From Symbiodinium natans (taxonomy: Eukaryota; Sar; Dinophyceae; Suessiales; Symbiodiniaceae), in the NCBI GenBank assembly GCA_905221605.1, contig CAJNDS010002686.1, positions 219,757-283,756 of the forward strand: 64,000 nt of DNA. Direction: 5' to 3'. Shown here piece by piece: positions 51,175 through 64,000 of the stretch. The position numbers and the translations under genes are program-made. Within the stretch, counting starts at the first letter, position 1. The number at the start of each line of letters is the position of its first letter. The notes beneath the pieces were generated by a model. That model was given only the letters and a program-made list of their open reading frames with translations, was not told where the DNA came from and searched no databases.

Positions 51175-51325
51175 AGGGTTAGGGTTTAGGGTTTAGGGTT
51201 TAGGGTTTAGGGTTTAGGGCTTAGGGCTTAGGGCTTAGGGCTTAGGGCTTAGGGCTTAGGGTTTAGGGTTTAGGGTTTAGGGTTTAGGGTTTAGGGTTTA
51301 GGGTTTAGGGTTTAGGGTTTAGGTG
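51175..51325 (+). repeat. TTTAGGG array with CTTAGGG block
   Basis: About 20 units, six consecutive CTTAGGG in the middle. Confidence 0.95.
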
Positions 51326-51544
51326 TCAGGTTTAGTTTAGGGCTCAAGCAATTGTGTTGCAAGCCCTGCAACCCTGAACTCTGAAACCCTGAGCCCTGAA
51401 CTCCTGAAACCCTCAAGCCTAAAGCCCAAGGGTTCAGGGCTCAGGGTTTAGGGCTGAGGCCTGAGGGTTTAGGGCTGGGTTTAGGGTTTAGGGTTTAGAG
51501 TTTAGGGTTTAGGGTCTACCAAACCTTTCCATCCATCACCGTGA

Positions 51545-51612
51545 GGCAGCGGCAGCCCAAACAGTTCCCGGCATAGAAAGAGCTCCATTGCGTGAACTCC
51601 TGCCACGGGCAA
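51545..51612 (-). CDS. Predicted Cys-containing exon
   Basis: Acceptor CCCGTGGCAG, donor ACG-GTGATGG: EFTQWSSFYAGNCLGCRCLT. Confidence 0.5.
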
Positions 51613-52122
51613 AGGGCAAGGACATGCTCACCCCCCGTAAACTCTGTAAACCCTAGCCAAGCATCCTGAACCATGAACGGCGTTGTTGGGCTTGGAGCTT
51701 TCTCAGAGGCTTCTTCACGGCATTCAGGGTGTTCAATTTTCAGGGTTGGGACGTGCAGATGTCAGAACCTAAACCCTAAACCCTAAACCCTAACCCCTAA
51801 ACCCTAAACCCTAAACCCTAAACCGCAAGCGAACTACATAGGGTTAAGGGTTGAGGATATTTGGGGATTGAGGGTGGAGGGCTTACACAAGATTCAGGGC
51901 GAAAACATTGGCCTCCTCTCCCACTAGACCCCACAAGCCTACGAAACCTACGCGCGATATCAACCCTGAAGCCGAGCAAGCTTCAACCCTAAATTCTAAA
52001 CCATGCTATTTCACTAGTTGCTTTAAGAACACCAAAACAAAAAACTCAAAGACAATCATCCCAATAATATTTACAATATAAATGTAAGGAAGAACATTAT
52101 GTCTTTGACTATTTATGTATGC

Positions 52123-52160
52123 TTTTTTTTGGGGGTGGGGGGGGGGGGGGGGGGGCCGGG
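52123..52160. repeat. Poly-T / poly-G junction tract
   Basis: Nine T run into about 30 G with two C. The same junction type occurs at 13795-13822, 41055-41070, 43637-43672 and 56529-56552. Confidence 0.8.
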
Positions 52161-52339
52161 TGGGGGGGAAGTCCCCACATGACCCTTGTCAGGAAGAATA
52201 TGATTGCCATATTTTGGAGGAGGAAGTTCTGAAGCTTCGGAACCCCTAAACCCTAAACCCTAAACCCTAAACCCTAAACCCTAAACCCTAAACCCTAAAC
52301 CCTAAACCCTAAACCCCTAAACCCCAATCGGAACCCGGG

Positions 52340-52397
52340 CACAGACCTCCGCGACTTCCATACTCTGGGCTTGCATCTGGACATTCTTCAAGACCTT
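52340..52397 (-). CDS. Predicted internal exon, unknown
   Basis: Acceptor CTTAAG: VLKNVQMQAQSMEVAEVCAR, donor GTCTGTG or GTTCCG. Confidence 0.45.
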
Positions 52398-52452
52398 AAG
52401 AAGGGGCTTTTGGGATTTAGGGTTTAGGTTTAAGGTTTAGGGTTTAGGGTCT

Positions 52453-52621
52453 ACTGGACCCAAGAGTAACCTAGGAATCCAAAAACACGGTGCCCTTTTT
52501 GGTTCAAAAGGCGCTTGTGAGGGAACCTAAACCCCAAACCCCAAACCCCAAACCTTAAACCTTAAACCCTAAAACCCTAAACCCTGAAAGGCAAAAAAGG
52601 GCCTACTCTGATTCCGAGTTG
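52453..52621. mobile_element. CTAGGACCCAGAGTAGG-family element with CCCCAAA core
   Basis: Left end CTGGACCCAAGAGTAACCTA, interior GGTGCCCTTTTTGGTTC and a CCCCAAA/CCCTAAA array, right end GGGCCTACTCTGATTCCGAG. The adjacent island 52625-52680 is open on both strands (minus LKPKSRRHPSYNPYNSES). Confidence 0.65.
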
Positions 52622-52765
52622 TAGGGATTGTAACTCGGATGTCTGCGGGATTTGGGCTTGAGGGCTACTTCGATAAGTTCCAAACAATAAGGTTTAGGGT
52701 TTAGGTTCTAGGGTTTAGGGTTTAGGGTTTAGGGTTTAGGATTTGGGGGTATTTCGATTTACACC

Positions 52766-52981
52766 CAGGTCTTCACATTGCTTGGTTACAACGGGAGGAT
52801 GGGCAGCTTGCGCGAAAGACTCTGCAGGTTGCATGTGTCCCTGAACCCTAAACCCTAAACCCTAAACCCTAAACCCTAAACCCTAAAGCCTAAACCCTAA
52901 ACCCTCCCGGTGCTCATGATGTGCGCGCCAAGGGAGTCCCGAGATCTTCTTGCACCAGGTGATTGATGCAGCTCCCAGAGC
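52766..52981 (-). CDS. Two adjacent predicted exons
   Basis: 52981-52906: ALGAASITWCKKISGLPWRA then HHEHRE, acceptor AGCCCTAG-like AGG, donor GTTTAGGG. 52841-52766: in phase with it reads THATCRVFRASCPSSRCNQ; an alternative frame is PAESFAQAAHPPVVTKQCED. The acceptor is GGGTTCAG. Confidence 0.45.
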
Positions 52982-53344
52982 CCTAGGCCCTAAACCCTAA
53001 ACCCTAAACCCTGAGCCCTAAACCCTAAACCCTAAACCCTAAACCCTAAACCCTAAACCCTGAACCCTAAACATGTTGCTCGTTCTTTATGTCCTGCCTT
53101 CTCCTAACAACATTGCTCGGCAGTCCAGCACAACATCAAGCTTGCTCCCACCAGCTGTTAAGCCTGCCGGTCATTCGAGGATGCGAAGTATAGGGTTTAG
53201 GGTTTAGGGTTTACGGTTTAGGGTTTAGGGCTCAGGGCATTGATTTGGGAATTCAGGGTTCAGGGCTTTAGGGGTTAGGGTTAGGCTCCAAGTCTGGGCC
53301 CTTAATTTGGGCCCCCTTGTTACATAACCCTAATATACTTTGCA

Positions 53345-53430
53345 AGGGCCCTAAACCCTAAACCCTAAACCCTAAACCCTAAACCCTAAACCCTAAACCC
53401 TAAACCCTAAACCCTAAACCCTAAACCCGA
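53345..53430 (-). repeat. CCCTAAA array
   Basis: Twelve perfect units, left border of the exon island 53450-53517. Confidence 0.95.
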
Positions 53431-53449
53431 AACCCTTAATTTGTAAGCA

Positions 53450-53517
53450 AGGGTAAGGGACCGAACCCGAAGCTCAAAGGCCGCAGCCGTCTCGCCAACG
53501 GGGGAGAAGATGTAGCA
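53450..53517 (-). CDS. Predicted internal exon, unknown
   Basis: Acceptor AAACCCAG, donor GTTCGG: LCYIFSPVGETAAAFELR. G-array starts at 53524. Confidence 0.55.
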
Positions 53518-53523
53518 CAGCCT

Positions 53524-53610
53524 GGGTTTAGGGTTTAGGGTTTAGGGTTTAGGGTTTAGGGTTTAGGGTTTAGGGTTTAGGGTTTAGGGTTTAGGGTTTA
53601 GGGTTTAGGG
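53524..53610 (+). repeat. TTTAGGG array
   Basis: Twelve perfect units. Confidence 0.95.
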
Positions 53611-54175
53611 TTTGGGGCCTCCAAAGTCTGTTTCTGCTTTTCAGGCCATTAATCCTAGGCCCTAAACCTAGTAAACCCTAGCTGCTGAGCACGCTGGGCC
53701 AGAAAAGAGGTTAACCTTTCAACCATTCTAGGAAAAACCCTAAACGCTAAACCCTAGACCCTAAACCCTAAACCCTAAACCCTAAACCCTAAACACCTTT
53801 CAATTATTCTAGGAGTATATATACCCCAAAAGGGGAAAGGTTGCCTACTCAGCTACGAAGTAGTACCTCGGGTTGGGCTGCCGCCACACGAGACCCTAAA
53901 CCCTAAACCCAAACCCTATTCCCCCTACCGACCACAAGTGCTTAGGCTGATTTTTGCCGGTGCGTCCAGCAAAGCTTTTGCTGGGGTTCGGGGTTTGGGT
54001 TCAGGGTCTTTAGTCATCTCAGAATACTGTAATATGATCAGGTCATAACGTAGCAATATAGTGATACTGATTCTATATATATATATATGCAAATAATAAA
54101 TGCAATGCTAGCAAACGAATTATAATGATTAGAACATTGAACTCTGTGATATGGGAGCCTTGTGCAAAACGAGCA

Positions 54176-54515
54176 CACCCTAAACCCTAAACCCTAAACC
54201 CTAAACCCTAAACCCTAAACCCTAAACCCTAAACCCTAAACCCTAAACCCACAAGCCGAAGCTCCATAGCTTTAGCTCTGAGAGGGGGAACCTTTGCCGG
54301 CCGACTCTGAGGACGACACGCAATGACCGCGTGAATGCGGAGGCAGATGCCGCGGCAGAATGGCCTCAGCCACCCCGGATGAGGGTTTAGGGTTTAGGGT
54401 TTAGGGTTTAGGGTTTAGGGTTTAGGGTTTAGGGTTTAGGGTTTAGGGTTTAGGGTTTAGGGTTTAGGGTTTAGGGTTTAGGGTTTAGGGTTTCGGGTTT
54501 AGGGTTTAGGGTCTA
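54176..54515. repeat. CCCTAAA array, exon island, TTTAGGG array
   Basis: C-array 54176-54250; island with minus exon 54362-54292 (AILPRHLPPHSRGHCVSSSE, acceptor GGCTGAG, donor AAAG-GTTCCC); G-array 54383-54515 with 18 units. A textbook example of the bracketed-exon pattern. Confidence 0.8.
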
Positions 54516-54526
54516 GGCCAGAAATC

Positions 54527-54642
54527 GTAGGATGGGCTCTCGGCCATGCAGGCTGCAAAGAACAATAGAACCCAAAAAGCGCTACAAAGCAAAGCAGGAC
54601 CACGTTGTTCCTTCTTTTTTCGGATCCCCTGGCAACCCAGAG
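54527..54642 (-). CDS. Predicted exon with transmembrane helix
   Basis: Acceptor GCAACTAAG (end of the CTTAGTTGCTGAGTT element), then LWVARGSEKRRNNVVLLCFV and ALFGFYCSLQPAW. The hydrophobic span NVVLLCFVALFGFYCSL suits one helix preceded by basic residues. Plus strand also open. Confidence 0.5.
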
Positions 54643-54878
54643 GCTTAGTTGCTGAGTTCATAAGCCCCGTAGCCAAACGTATAATATAAAAGGGCCCCTT
54701 TTAAGGGCTTACTAACGTAGAGTCGCCCTAAACCCGACAAAGGGCCTGTTTAAGGGCTTACTAGGGTGCAATAGCCCTTAGGCGCTGAGTTCAGAAGCAC
54801 CCCCAAAAAAGTGCACACTTTCAGGTTCTTTTTGGGAGATTAGAGTGTAAAGTGTACTCACTCAGCTACTAAGCAGAG
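54643..54878. mobile_element. Tandem/compound CTTAGTTGCTGAGTT-family elements
   Basis: CTTAGTTGCTGAGTTCATAA at 54644 and CTTAGGCGCTGAGTTCAGAA at 54778 are left ends of two copies; the right end GTGTACTCACTCAGCTACTA(AG) is at 54857-54878. The second, complete copy (54778-54878) closely resembles 7408-7516. Confidence 0.7.
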
Positions 54879-54884
54879 GTGATT

Positions 54885-55390
54885 TTTGGGCGACTTGGGG
54901 TCCTAGTCAAGGACCTCGGACAGCACCAGCAACGAGGCGTCCGATGCGCGGCAACAGAGCTCCCTGACAATCTGTGGGCTTTGGGGTTGATGATTCTTTT
55001 GAAACTTATAACTTATAGGCCTTGTAGCCTAAGCCCTAAACCCCTAAACCCTATCCCCTAAACCCCTAAACCCTTAAACCCCGAAATCGAAACCCTAAAC
55101 CCTAAACCCTAAACCCCTAAACCCCTAAACACCTGAACCCCTGAACCCTAAACTCTGTGTGTGTGTTAAGGCTGAACCCTAAACCCAAAACCCAAAACCC
55201 TAAACCCCTAAACCCAAAACTCTAAACACCCTAAACTGGTGTGTGCTAGGGCTGATCGGATTTTAGGAATAACCCTAAACCCTAAACCCTAAACCCCTAA
55301 TCGGATTTGAGGCCGCGGCTTCATGAGCCACTGGGTCACGCAGTGCTTCTCCGTGCGGCGCTGCTCTGCTTGGCAGATGAGGCCTTGGGG
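54885..55390 (-). CDS. Candidate exons, unknown product
   Basis: 55389-55312: LICQAEQRRTEKHCVTQW then LMKPRPQI after acceptor CCCCAAG. 54980-54915: ELCCRASDASLLVLSEV after GATTGTCAG; the plus strand of the latter is also open (LPDNLWALGLMILLKLIT). Between them lie CCCCTAAA/CCCTAAA arrays and two GTGTGTGTTAGGGCTG words. Confidence 0.4.
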
Positions 55391-55399
55391 TTGTGGTTT

Positions 55400-55580
55400 A
55401 GGGTTTAGGGTTTAGGGTTTAGGGTTTAGGGTTTAGGGTTTAGGGTTTAGGGTTTAGGGTTTAGGGTTTAGTGTTTAGGGTTTAGGGTTTAGGGGTTTAG
55501 GGTTTAGGGTTTAGGGTTTAGGGTTTAGGGTTTAGGGTTTAGGGTTTAGGGTTTAGGGTTTAGGGTTTAGGGTTTAGGAT
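55400..55580 (+). repeat. TTTAGGG array
   Basis: About 26 units, nearly perfect, grading into TTTAGGATT and then into a degenerate GGTTCAATTTGG-type region to 55760. Confidence 0.95.
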
Positions 55581-55801
55581 TTAGGATTTAAGGCTTAGGT
55601 TTAGGTGGTTTAACTCAGGGGTTTAGTTAGGCTTAAAGGGTTCAACTAGGGTTTGGTTTGGTTCAATTTGGTTCAATTTGATGTGGGTTGAGTTATACTG
55701 GAGTTTGGTCATGGTTCAATTAAGGTTTAGTTTAGGAGTTTGGCTGAGTTTTAGTCAGGCTTCATGAGGAATCATGAGGTGCAAACTAGGCTTGAATAGG
55801 T

Positions 55802-56056
55802 TTACTTTGCATAGAAATCTCGGGCGATTTGGCGACACAACCCCTTCAAGACCCTGTAAGTGAATGGACATACATTGTAGAAACCAAATACCCGAAACCC
55901 TAAACCTTGATAATCCAAGGCAACAGGGGCCAGCAGCATCAAGGCTTGCAGCTCTTGAAATGAGCCAGTTACCCTCATCCGCAGCCCTCGAGTCCTAAAC
56001 CTTTTAGATTCTAAACCTACCTGGGTCGGAATTCTCGCCAGCATGAGCCCGAACAC
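55802..56056 (-). CDS. Predicted exon(s), unknown product
   Basis: Open for 84 codons to TAA at 55802, with SFQELQALMLLAPVALDYQ and VLKGLCRQIARDFYAK. A GTTTAGGG...TTACAG stretch (55905-55854, 52 bp) could be an intron in a different frame; the uninterrupted reading is equally possible. Confidence 0.45.
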   Translation of the reverse strand: MFGLMLARIPTQVGLESKRFRTRGLRMRVTGSFQELQALMLLAPVALDYQGLGFRVFGFYNVCPFTYRVLKGLCRQIARDFYAK

Positions 56057-56114
56057 CTTAAGTGCTTACCTACTATATAGCTGGCTTCTTCGAGAGAACC
56101 AGAAGCCTAAGCCT

Positions 56115-56198
56115 GTAGGATATCTGCGAGCAAGGCGCTCTGCAGCGTCTCCGCATCGCGCGGCACGGCTTTCGCACGCCCTGCACGCTCCACTGAGG
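56115..56198 (-). CDS. Predicted internal exon, unknown
   Basis: Acceptor TACCTGCAAG, donor CAG-GCTTAGG: ASVERAGRAKAVPRDAETLQ then SALLADILQ. Confidence 0.55.
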
Positions 56199-56285
56199 CC
56201 TTGCAGGTAGGATTTGCGGCTGTTGGCTTGGGGGGAGAGAGCCAATGTTTCATTTTTTCGGGTTCTGTCCATTTTAGCCCCCTTC

Positions 56286-57012
56286 TCAATACCTACATAT
56301 AAGGCAAAAAGGGACCGTGCGGCAACAGGCCCGAATCCAGGAGCTTACTTGTGCTGCATTCTTGAAGTGCGACAGAAACAGATGCATGTTGCACAGAAGG
56401 GTTGGGTACCCAATCTGGCGACCCTCAGTGTAGCCGAGATATGCCCCCCCAAGTACGATAATCCCCCGAAGCCGGCGCATTCTTGTCGGGACGGGAGCAG
56501 TTGAGGGTTTTTGTTTTAGGGTGCCTTTTGTTTTTTTTTTGGGGGGGGGGGGGTCTCTGGGGTGTTTGTAGGGTTCGGGCTCAAGGCTGTTTCCACTCCA
56601 ACCCTTCGCCACATCCCGCACTGCCTTCATGATTTCGTGGATGCGGTCCTCGGCTATCATCTTTGATAGCTTGGAAGCTTTGCATTCATTGTGGGGTGAC
56701 TCGGGTAAGTTGCGAGTACCGTACAATAAAGCGAGTTCGGGTTGACACCTGCCTGCCAGGGCAGGGAGCCGACAAATGGGTCCGCACATTGAAAAGACTG
56801 TGCCCAGTCTCCTCGCTGACCGGTTGCTCCAGAAATTCTGCATGATCCTTGACGTCCAGCACCTGCATGTGCTGCGCAACCTTGGCAGGGCAACAGAGAA
56901 GCGTGGAAGGGGGACGATTTTCAAGGCAAAGCCACATGAACTGACTGTACCCTAAAAGTCCACGACCGCCCTTTCCAGGGAATCCGGTGACAACGGCCCA
57001 AGAACATCCCAC
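56286..57012 (-). CDS. Array-free block, likely several exons
   Basis: Unusual 700 bp without telomere-like repeats. Protein-like pieces: LLGYSQFMWLCLENRPPSTL and VKDHAEFLEQPVSEETGHSL (frame ending at 56686), KLSKMIAEDRIHEIMKAVRD and VAKGWSGNSLEPE (56286-56924 frame), IIVLGGAYLGYTEGRQIGY. A T/G junction tract lies at 56529-56552. Splicing not resolved. Confidence 0.4.
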
Positions 57013-57179
57013 CCCAAGGCCCCCCTCCCCCTTCGTGGTTGGGCAGGAAGATTAGGGTTTTGGGCTTCCGCCTGGGGGCCAAAAGGGGCTAACGTATCTC
57101 CAGCATCTCCATTGAGGCCACCAGGACTGAGACACTGCACCACCCTCCCCCCCCCCCCATCCCCAAATGCACCGAAACA

Positions 57180-57324
57180 GTGGAGTTGGGTTCAGTGCAA
57201 CAACACGAAAACAGACAACGGCGTCGTTAGTACGTTCAGCGCATGGGGGGAAGGGATCGATGTGCCCACGGCAGCGACGGCCGTGGCGGACAAATTCTGC
57301 GAAAGCTTTGCAACAGGGATCTAA
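57180..57324 (+). CDS. Possible plus-strand C-terminal exon
   Basis: After GAAACAG: WSWVQCNNTKTDNGVVSTFS, AWGEGIDVPTAATAVADKF, ending CESFATGI and TAA at 57322-57324. The STFSAWGEGIDV stretch slightly recalls subtilases, but catalytic residues are not visible. Confidence 0.4.
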
Positions 57325-57349
57325 TTCAATGTAGGGGCCTTTTAGTAAT

Positions 57350-57450
57350 TTGAGCAGGGTTTTGGGGGGTTATTATACTGTTTTGGGGGGTTATTATACT
57401 ATAATTTTATAGGGACCATAAGGGAAGAGTACTAGCAGTATTCCGACCCG
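57350..57450. mobile_element. CCGACCCC-family element, second copy
   Basis: Two tandem GTTTTGGGGGGTTATTATAC units, then GGGACCATAAGGGAAG and GTATTCCGACCCGTAG. Confidence 0.6.
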
Positions 57451-57559
57451 TAGATCAGCACACAGTCTCTCGAACCGAGCTAGAGAGAAGCCGCGCAGTT
57501 CATCTGCTGAACTCTACGGGTACTGTCCAACAAGCAACTGCCTGAAGTAAACCCTCAAA

Positions 57560-57569
57560 TCTGGGTAGG

Positions 57570-57600
<31 letters not shown>

Positions 57601-58180
57601 AGGCTCTTTTTTGAGGCCCCCTGAGCCCTATAAACCTTAAAGCCCAAGCCACCAGTGCGGTTGAGGACATCCGCCGGAGCGTCGTCTCCGTGCGCGCGGC
57701 CAGGACACGGCGCATGCCCTCGCGGCCTCGACGCTGTTGGAGGGGGGTTTGCTTGGAGGTTCATGGGTACTTATATAACCACAGTCCACAGTTTTCCAAA
57801 TCTACTTATATATTCCTACTGAAGGGACTTAGGGGGCTTACAAGTACACCATGAACCTCCAAGTGGGGCTAGGGTAGGGTTTGGATGGGCTGTTAGGCCC
57901 TATATAGTACCCATAGTCAGCCTTTTTAAGGGGAGAACTTGATTCGGACCTGGCTCGGGGGAGCACCGAGGTGTGGCTGCCTACGGCTTGGTAGGGCTCA
58001 GGGCTTTTAGTGTATTTGAGCCTCTGTGGTGCACACGCATTCTCAGATATGGCTGTTGTTGGAAAAAGCAGCCTCAGTCGGGCGAATCCGAGGCAAAGGC
58101 TCATGTGGAGACTGGCCCTGAATGTTCGCTACACACAGGAAAGGCTGCTCGACCCCGGACGCTTCTAGCTGCCAGGTGAC
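57560..58180. other. Poly-G tract and candidate plus exons
   Basis: G-run 57571-57600. Plus candidates: 57648-57735 (ATSAVEDIRRSVVSVRAART) and 58048-58165 (MAVVGKSSLSRANPRQRLMW, ending RYTQERLLDPGRF at TAG). The minus strand at 57838-58104 is open too. Confidence 0.35.
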
Positions 58181-58211
58181 TGTAGAAATTGCCCCACAAC
58201 TGTCCCGAAGC

Positions 58212-58622
58212 GTGTTTCAACCTCTACCCTAAACCCTAAACCCTAAACCCTAAAACCCTAAAACCCTAAACCCCTAAAACCCTAAAACCCTAAAGCCCTA
58301 AAACCCTAAAACCCTAAAGCCCTAAACCCCTAAAACCCTAAGACCCTAAAACCCTAAAACCCTAAAACCCTAAAGCCCTAACACCCTAGAACCCTAAAGC
58401 CCTAAAGCCCTAAAGCCCTAAAACCCTAAAGCCCTAAAACCCTAAAACCCTAAACCCTAAAGCCCTAAGACCCTAAAGCCCTAAAGCCCTAAAGCCCTAA
58501 AGCCCTAAACCCTAAAACCCTAACACCCTAGAACGCTAAAACCCTAAAACCCTAAACCCTAAACCCTAAAACCCTAAACCCTAAACCCTAAACCCCAAAC
58601 CCTAAACCCTAAACCCCAAACC
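58212..58622 (-). repeat. CCCTAAAA / AGCCCTAAA variant array
   Basis: About 50 units of 8-9 bp, CCCTAAAA mixed with GCCCTAAA, ending in heptamers. Unit length differs from nearly all other arrays. Confidence 0.95.
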
Positions 58623-58738
58623 CTCTGGACTCCTGCCACCGGCTCCAGGTGATTCAGCCCGGTCTCCTTGTCCTCTCAGGCAAGCGTTGGCTGAATGCCT
58701 CTTAAGCCCTCCTAGGGTTGGCATCATATGGTCCCTTT

Positions 58739-58765
58739 TAGGGTTTAGGGTTTAGGGTTTAGGGT

Positions 58766-58804
<39 letters not shown>

Positions 58805-58850
58805 GGTTTAGGGTTTAGGGTTTAGGGTTTAGGGTTTAGGGTTTAGGGAC
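58739..58850 (+). repeat. TTTAGGG array with TTGAGGG block
   Basis: Three TTTAGGG, seven TTGAGGG, seven TTTAGGG units: an internal variant block. It sits between halves of a TTATGGTCCC-type element (ATATGGTCCCTTTTAGGG ... AAAAGGGCCCATCATG). Confidence 0.95.
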
Positions 58851-59134
58851 CTGAAAAGGGCCCATCATGTACAGAGCTCACCATATTTGCTTTGCGACAG
58901 GCCGAGCTACGGCTTTACCATGCGCCGGAAAGCGAGCCATTGCGCCGGCTGCGATCCCAGATAGCAGGAGAGATCTTGAGCAAACCCTAAACCCTAAACC
59001 CTAAGCCCTAAACCCTAAACCCTAAACCCTACAAAGCTCCTATGCAGCATGCAGTAGCAAAGGCGTGTGGAGTGCTCCGACAGCCACCGACTGCCCCGAA
59101 GCAGCCAGAGAGGGGCCCGCGGGGCCCAGAAAGG

Positions 59135-59570
59135 GTTTAGGGTTTAGGGTTTAGGGTTTAGGTTTCAGGGTTCAGGGTTCAGGGTTTAGGGTTTAGGGTT
59201 TAGGGTTTAGGGTTTAGGGTTTGGGGTTTGGGGTTTGGGGTTTGGGGTTTAGGGTTTGTAGGGTTTATGGGGTTTGTAGAGTGTATAGGGTTTATAGGGT
59301 TCATGGGGTTCATAGGGTTTAGGGTTTATAGTGGGTTTATAGTTTATAGGTTTTATGGGGTTCATAGGGTTTATAGGGTTTGGAGGGTTTATAGGATAAT
59401 TTATAGGGTTTAGAGGATTTATAGGGTTTATAGGGTTTATAGGGTTTGTAGGGTTTACAGGTTTTAGAGGTTTTAGAAGGTTTAGAGGGTTTAGAGGGTT
59501 TATGGGGTTTAGGGCTTAGGGTTTAGGGTTTAGGTTTTAGGGTTGACGGTCTAGGGTTTAGGGTCAGGTC
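59135..59570 (+). repeat. TTTAGGG array grading to TTTATAGGG
   Basis: Canonical units, then TTTGGGG, then a 9-bp TTTATAGGG/TTCATAGGG array to about 59510. Confidence 0.9.
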
Positions 59571-59681
59571 AGTTCTGCATTGCCACGCTTGGTCCACCCA
59601 GTTTCGTGCGGCCTTGAAGCACCACCGTCAAGTGCGACTTCCAAAAGGCCCTACCAGGCTTGCGCAGCTAGCCAAGTCCAA

Positions 59682-59925
59682 ACCCTAAACCCTAAACCCT
59701 AAACCCTAAACCCTAAACCCTAAACCCTAAACCCTAAACCCTAAACCCTAAACCCTAAAACCCTAAACCCTAAACCCTAAACCCTAAACCCTAAACCCTA
59801 AACCCTAAACCCTAAACCCCAAACCCTAAACCCTAAACCCTAAACCCTAAACCCTAAACCCTAAACCCTGAACCCTGAACCCTGAACCCTAAACCCTAGC
59901 CTAAACCTAGACCCCAAACCCTAAA
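59682..59925 (-). repeat. Long CCCTAAA array
   Basis: About 33 units, with three CCCTGAA units near the right end. Confidence 0.95.
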
Positions 59926-59939
59926 CCCCCTCAACTGTC

Positions 59940-63618
<3,679 letters not shown>

Positions 63619-63624
63619 CTGCGT

Positions 63625-64000
63625 TTAGGGTTTAGGGTTAAGGGGTTTAGGGGTTTTGGGTTTAGGGGTTTAGGGGTTTAGGGGTTTAGGGGTTTAGGGG
63701 TTTAGGGGTTTAGGGGTTTAGGGGTTTAGGGGTTTAGGGGTTTAGCGGCTTAGGGGCTTAGGGGCTTAGGGGCTTAGGGGCTTAGGGGCTGGGGCTTAGG
63801 GGCTTAGGGGCTTAGGGGTTTAGGGGTTTAGGGGTTTAGGGGTTTAGGGGTTTAGGGGTTTAGGGGTTTAGGGGTTTAGGGGTTTAGGGGTTTAGGGGTT
63901 TAGGGGTTTAGGGGTTTAGGGGTTTAGGGGTCTAGGGTTTTGGGTTTCGGGTTTCGGGTTTAGGGTTTAGGGTTTGGGGTTTCGGGTTTCGGGTTTCGGG
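63625..64000 (+). repeat. TTTAGGGG octamer array
   Basis: About 40 octamers (TTTAGGGG with a block of CTTAGGGG), then heptamers with TTTCGGG to the window edge. In coding sense it is the CCCC TAAA-rich intron end before the acceptor ACGCAG of exon 63618-63541, so it is not a chromosome end. Confidence 0.95.

Noticed and set aside
55854-55905. A 52-bp intron beginning GTTTAGGG and ending TTACAG
   Set aside because: The ORF reads through it without a stop, and splicing would need a different upstream frame. I kept the unspliced reading as equally likely.
57180-57324. Subtilisin-like protease exon
   Set aside because: Only a short STFSAWGEGIDV resemblance; no GTSMA or catalytic His/Asp context visible.
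63625-64000. A chromosome end
   Set aside because: The array is TTTAGGGG plus variants, lies directly before a predicted acceptor of the glucan-synthase-like exon, and similar arrays in both orientations fill the window.

Overview
The window looks like nuclear DNA of a dinoflagellate. The evidence is the TTTAGGG telomere-type heptamer in both orientations from end to end, GC-rich protein-coding pieces only about 35-130 bp long, and introns that end GT-AG, GC-AG or apparently GA-AG. No long intact ORF is a conventional gene. Most long ORFs are translations of low-complexity DNA (poly-G at 37.2-37.4 kb, CT tracts at 62.2-63.4 kb).

The main reading is that the short unique islands between telomere-like arrays are exons, mostly on the minus strand. 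In coding direction many introns start with GTTTAGGG repeats and finish with CCCTAAA repeats just before AG. Where I joined neighbouring islands by hand, the phase agreed across the junctions of several genes: a GT34-type glycosyltransferase (10164-7013, signal peptide and DxD motif), an alpha-glucan-synthase-like GT5 gene (63618-59940), and unrecognised genes at 5438-2373, 15939-15337, 28428-26882, 31970-30265 and 34977-32876. A protein with VKLPD repeats lies at 13004-12275, and Cys-rich exons at 46271-44217. All splice sites are hand predictions.

Many introns are, or contain, short non-coding elements with terminal inverted repeats that recur across the window. At least eight families are visible, among them CTTGGTAGCCCAGT, CTTAGTTGCTGAGTT, CTAGGACCCAGAGTAGG and GAGGATCCAAAAAGTA. 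Some are flanked by direct repeats and some coincide exactly with a predicted intron. They behave like introners. A further foldback family (GGGATGTTCCCCCTTATACTAAC) is present in about eight copies.

The one larger mobile element, at 47433-50813, is a decayed reverse transcriptase/RNase H retroelement with split direct repeats in the order A1-ORF-B1-A2-B2, as in PAT/Ngaro-type tyrosine-recombinase elements. It sits inside a telomere-like tract.

Layout: 0-10 kb, gene A and the GT34 gene; 11-21 kb, exons of minus-strand genes ending in a transmembrane C-terminus at 20.9 kb; 21-26 kb, sparse exons and foldback copies; 26-35 kb, three phase-consistent minus genes; 35-38 kb, satellite-rich with a 21-bp inverted satellite; 38-47 kb, exon islands and Cys-rich exons; 47-51 kb, retroelement; 51-58 kb, exon islands; 58-64 kb, the glucan-synthase-like gene with introns full of microsatellites and telomere-like arrays.
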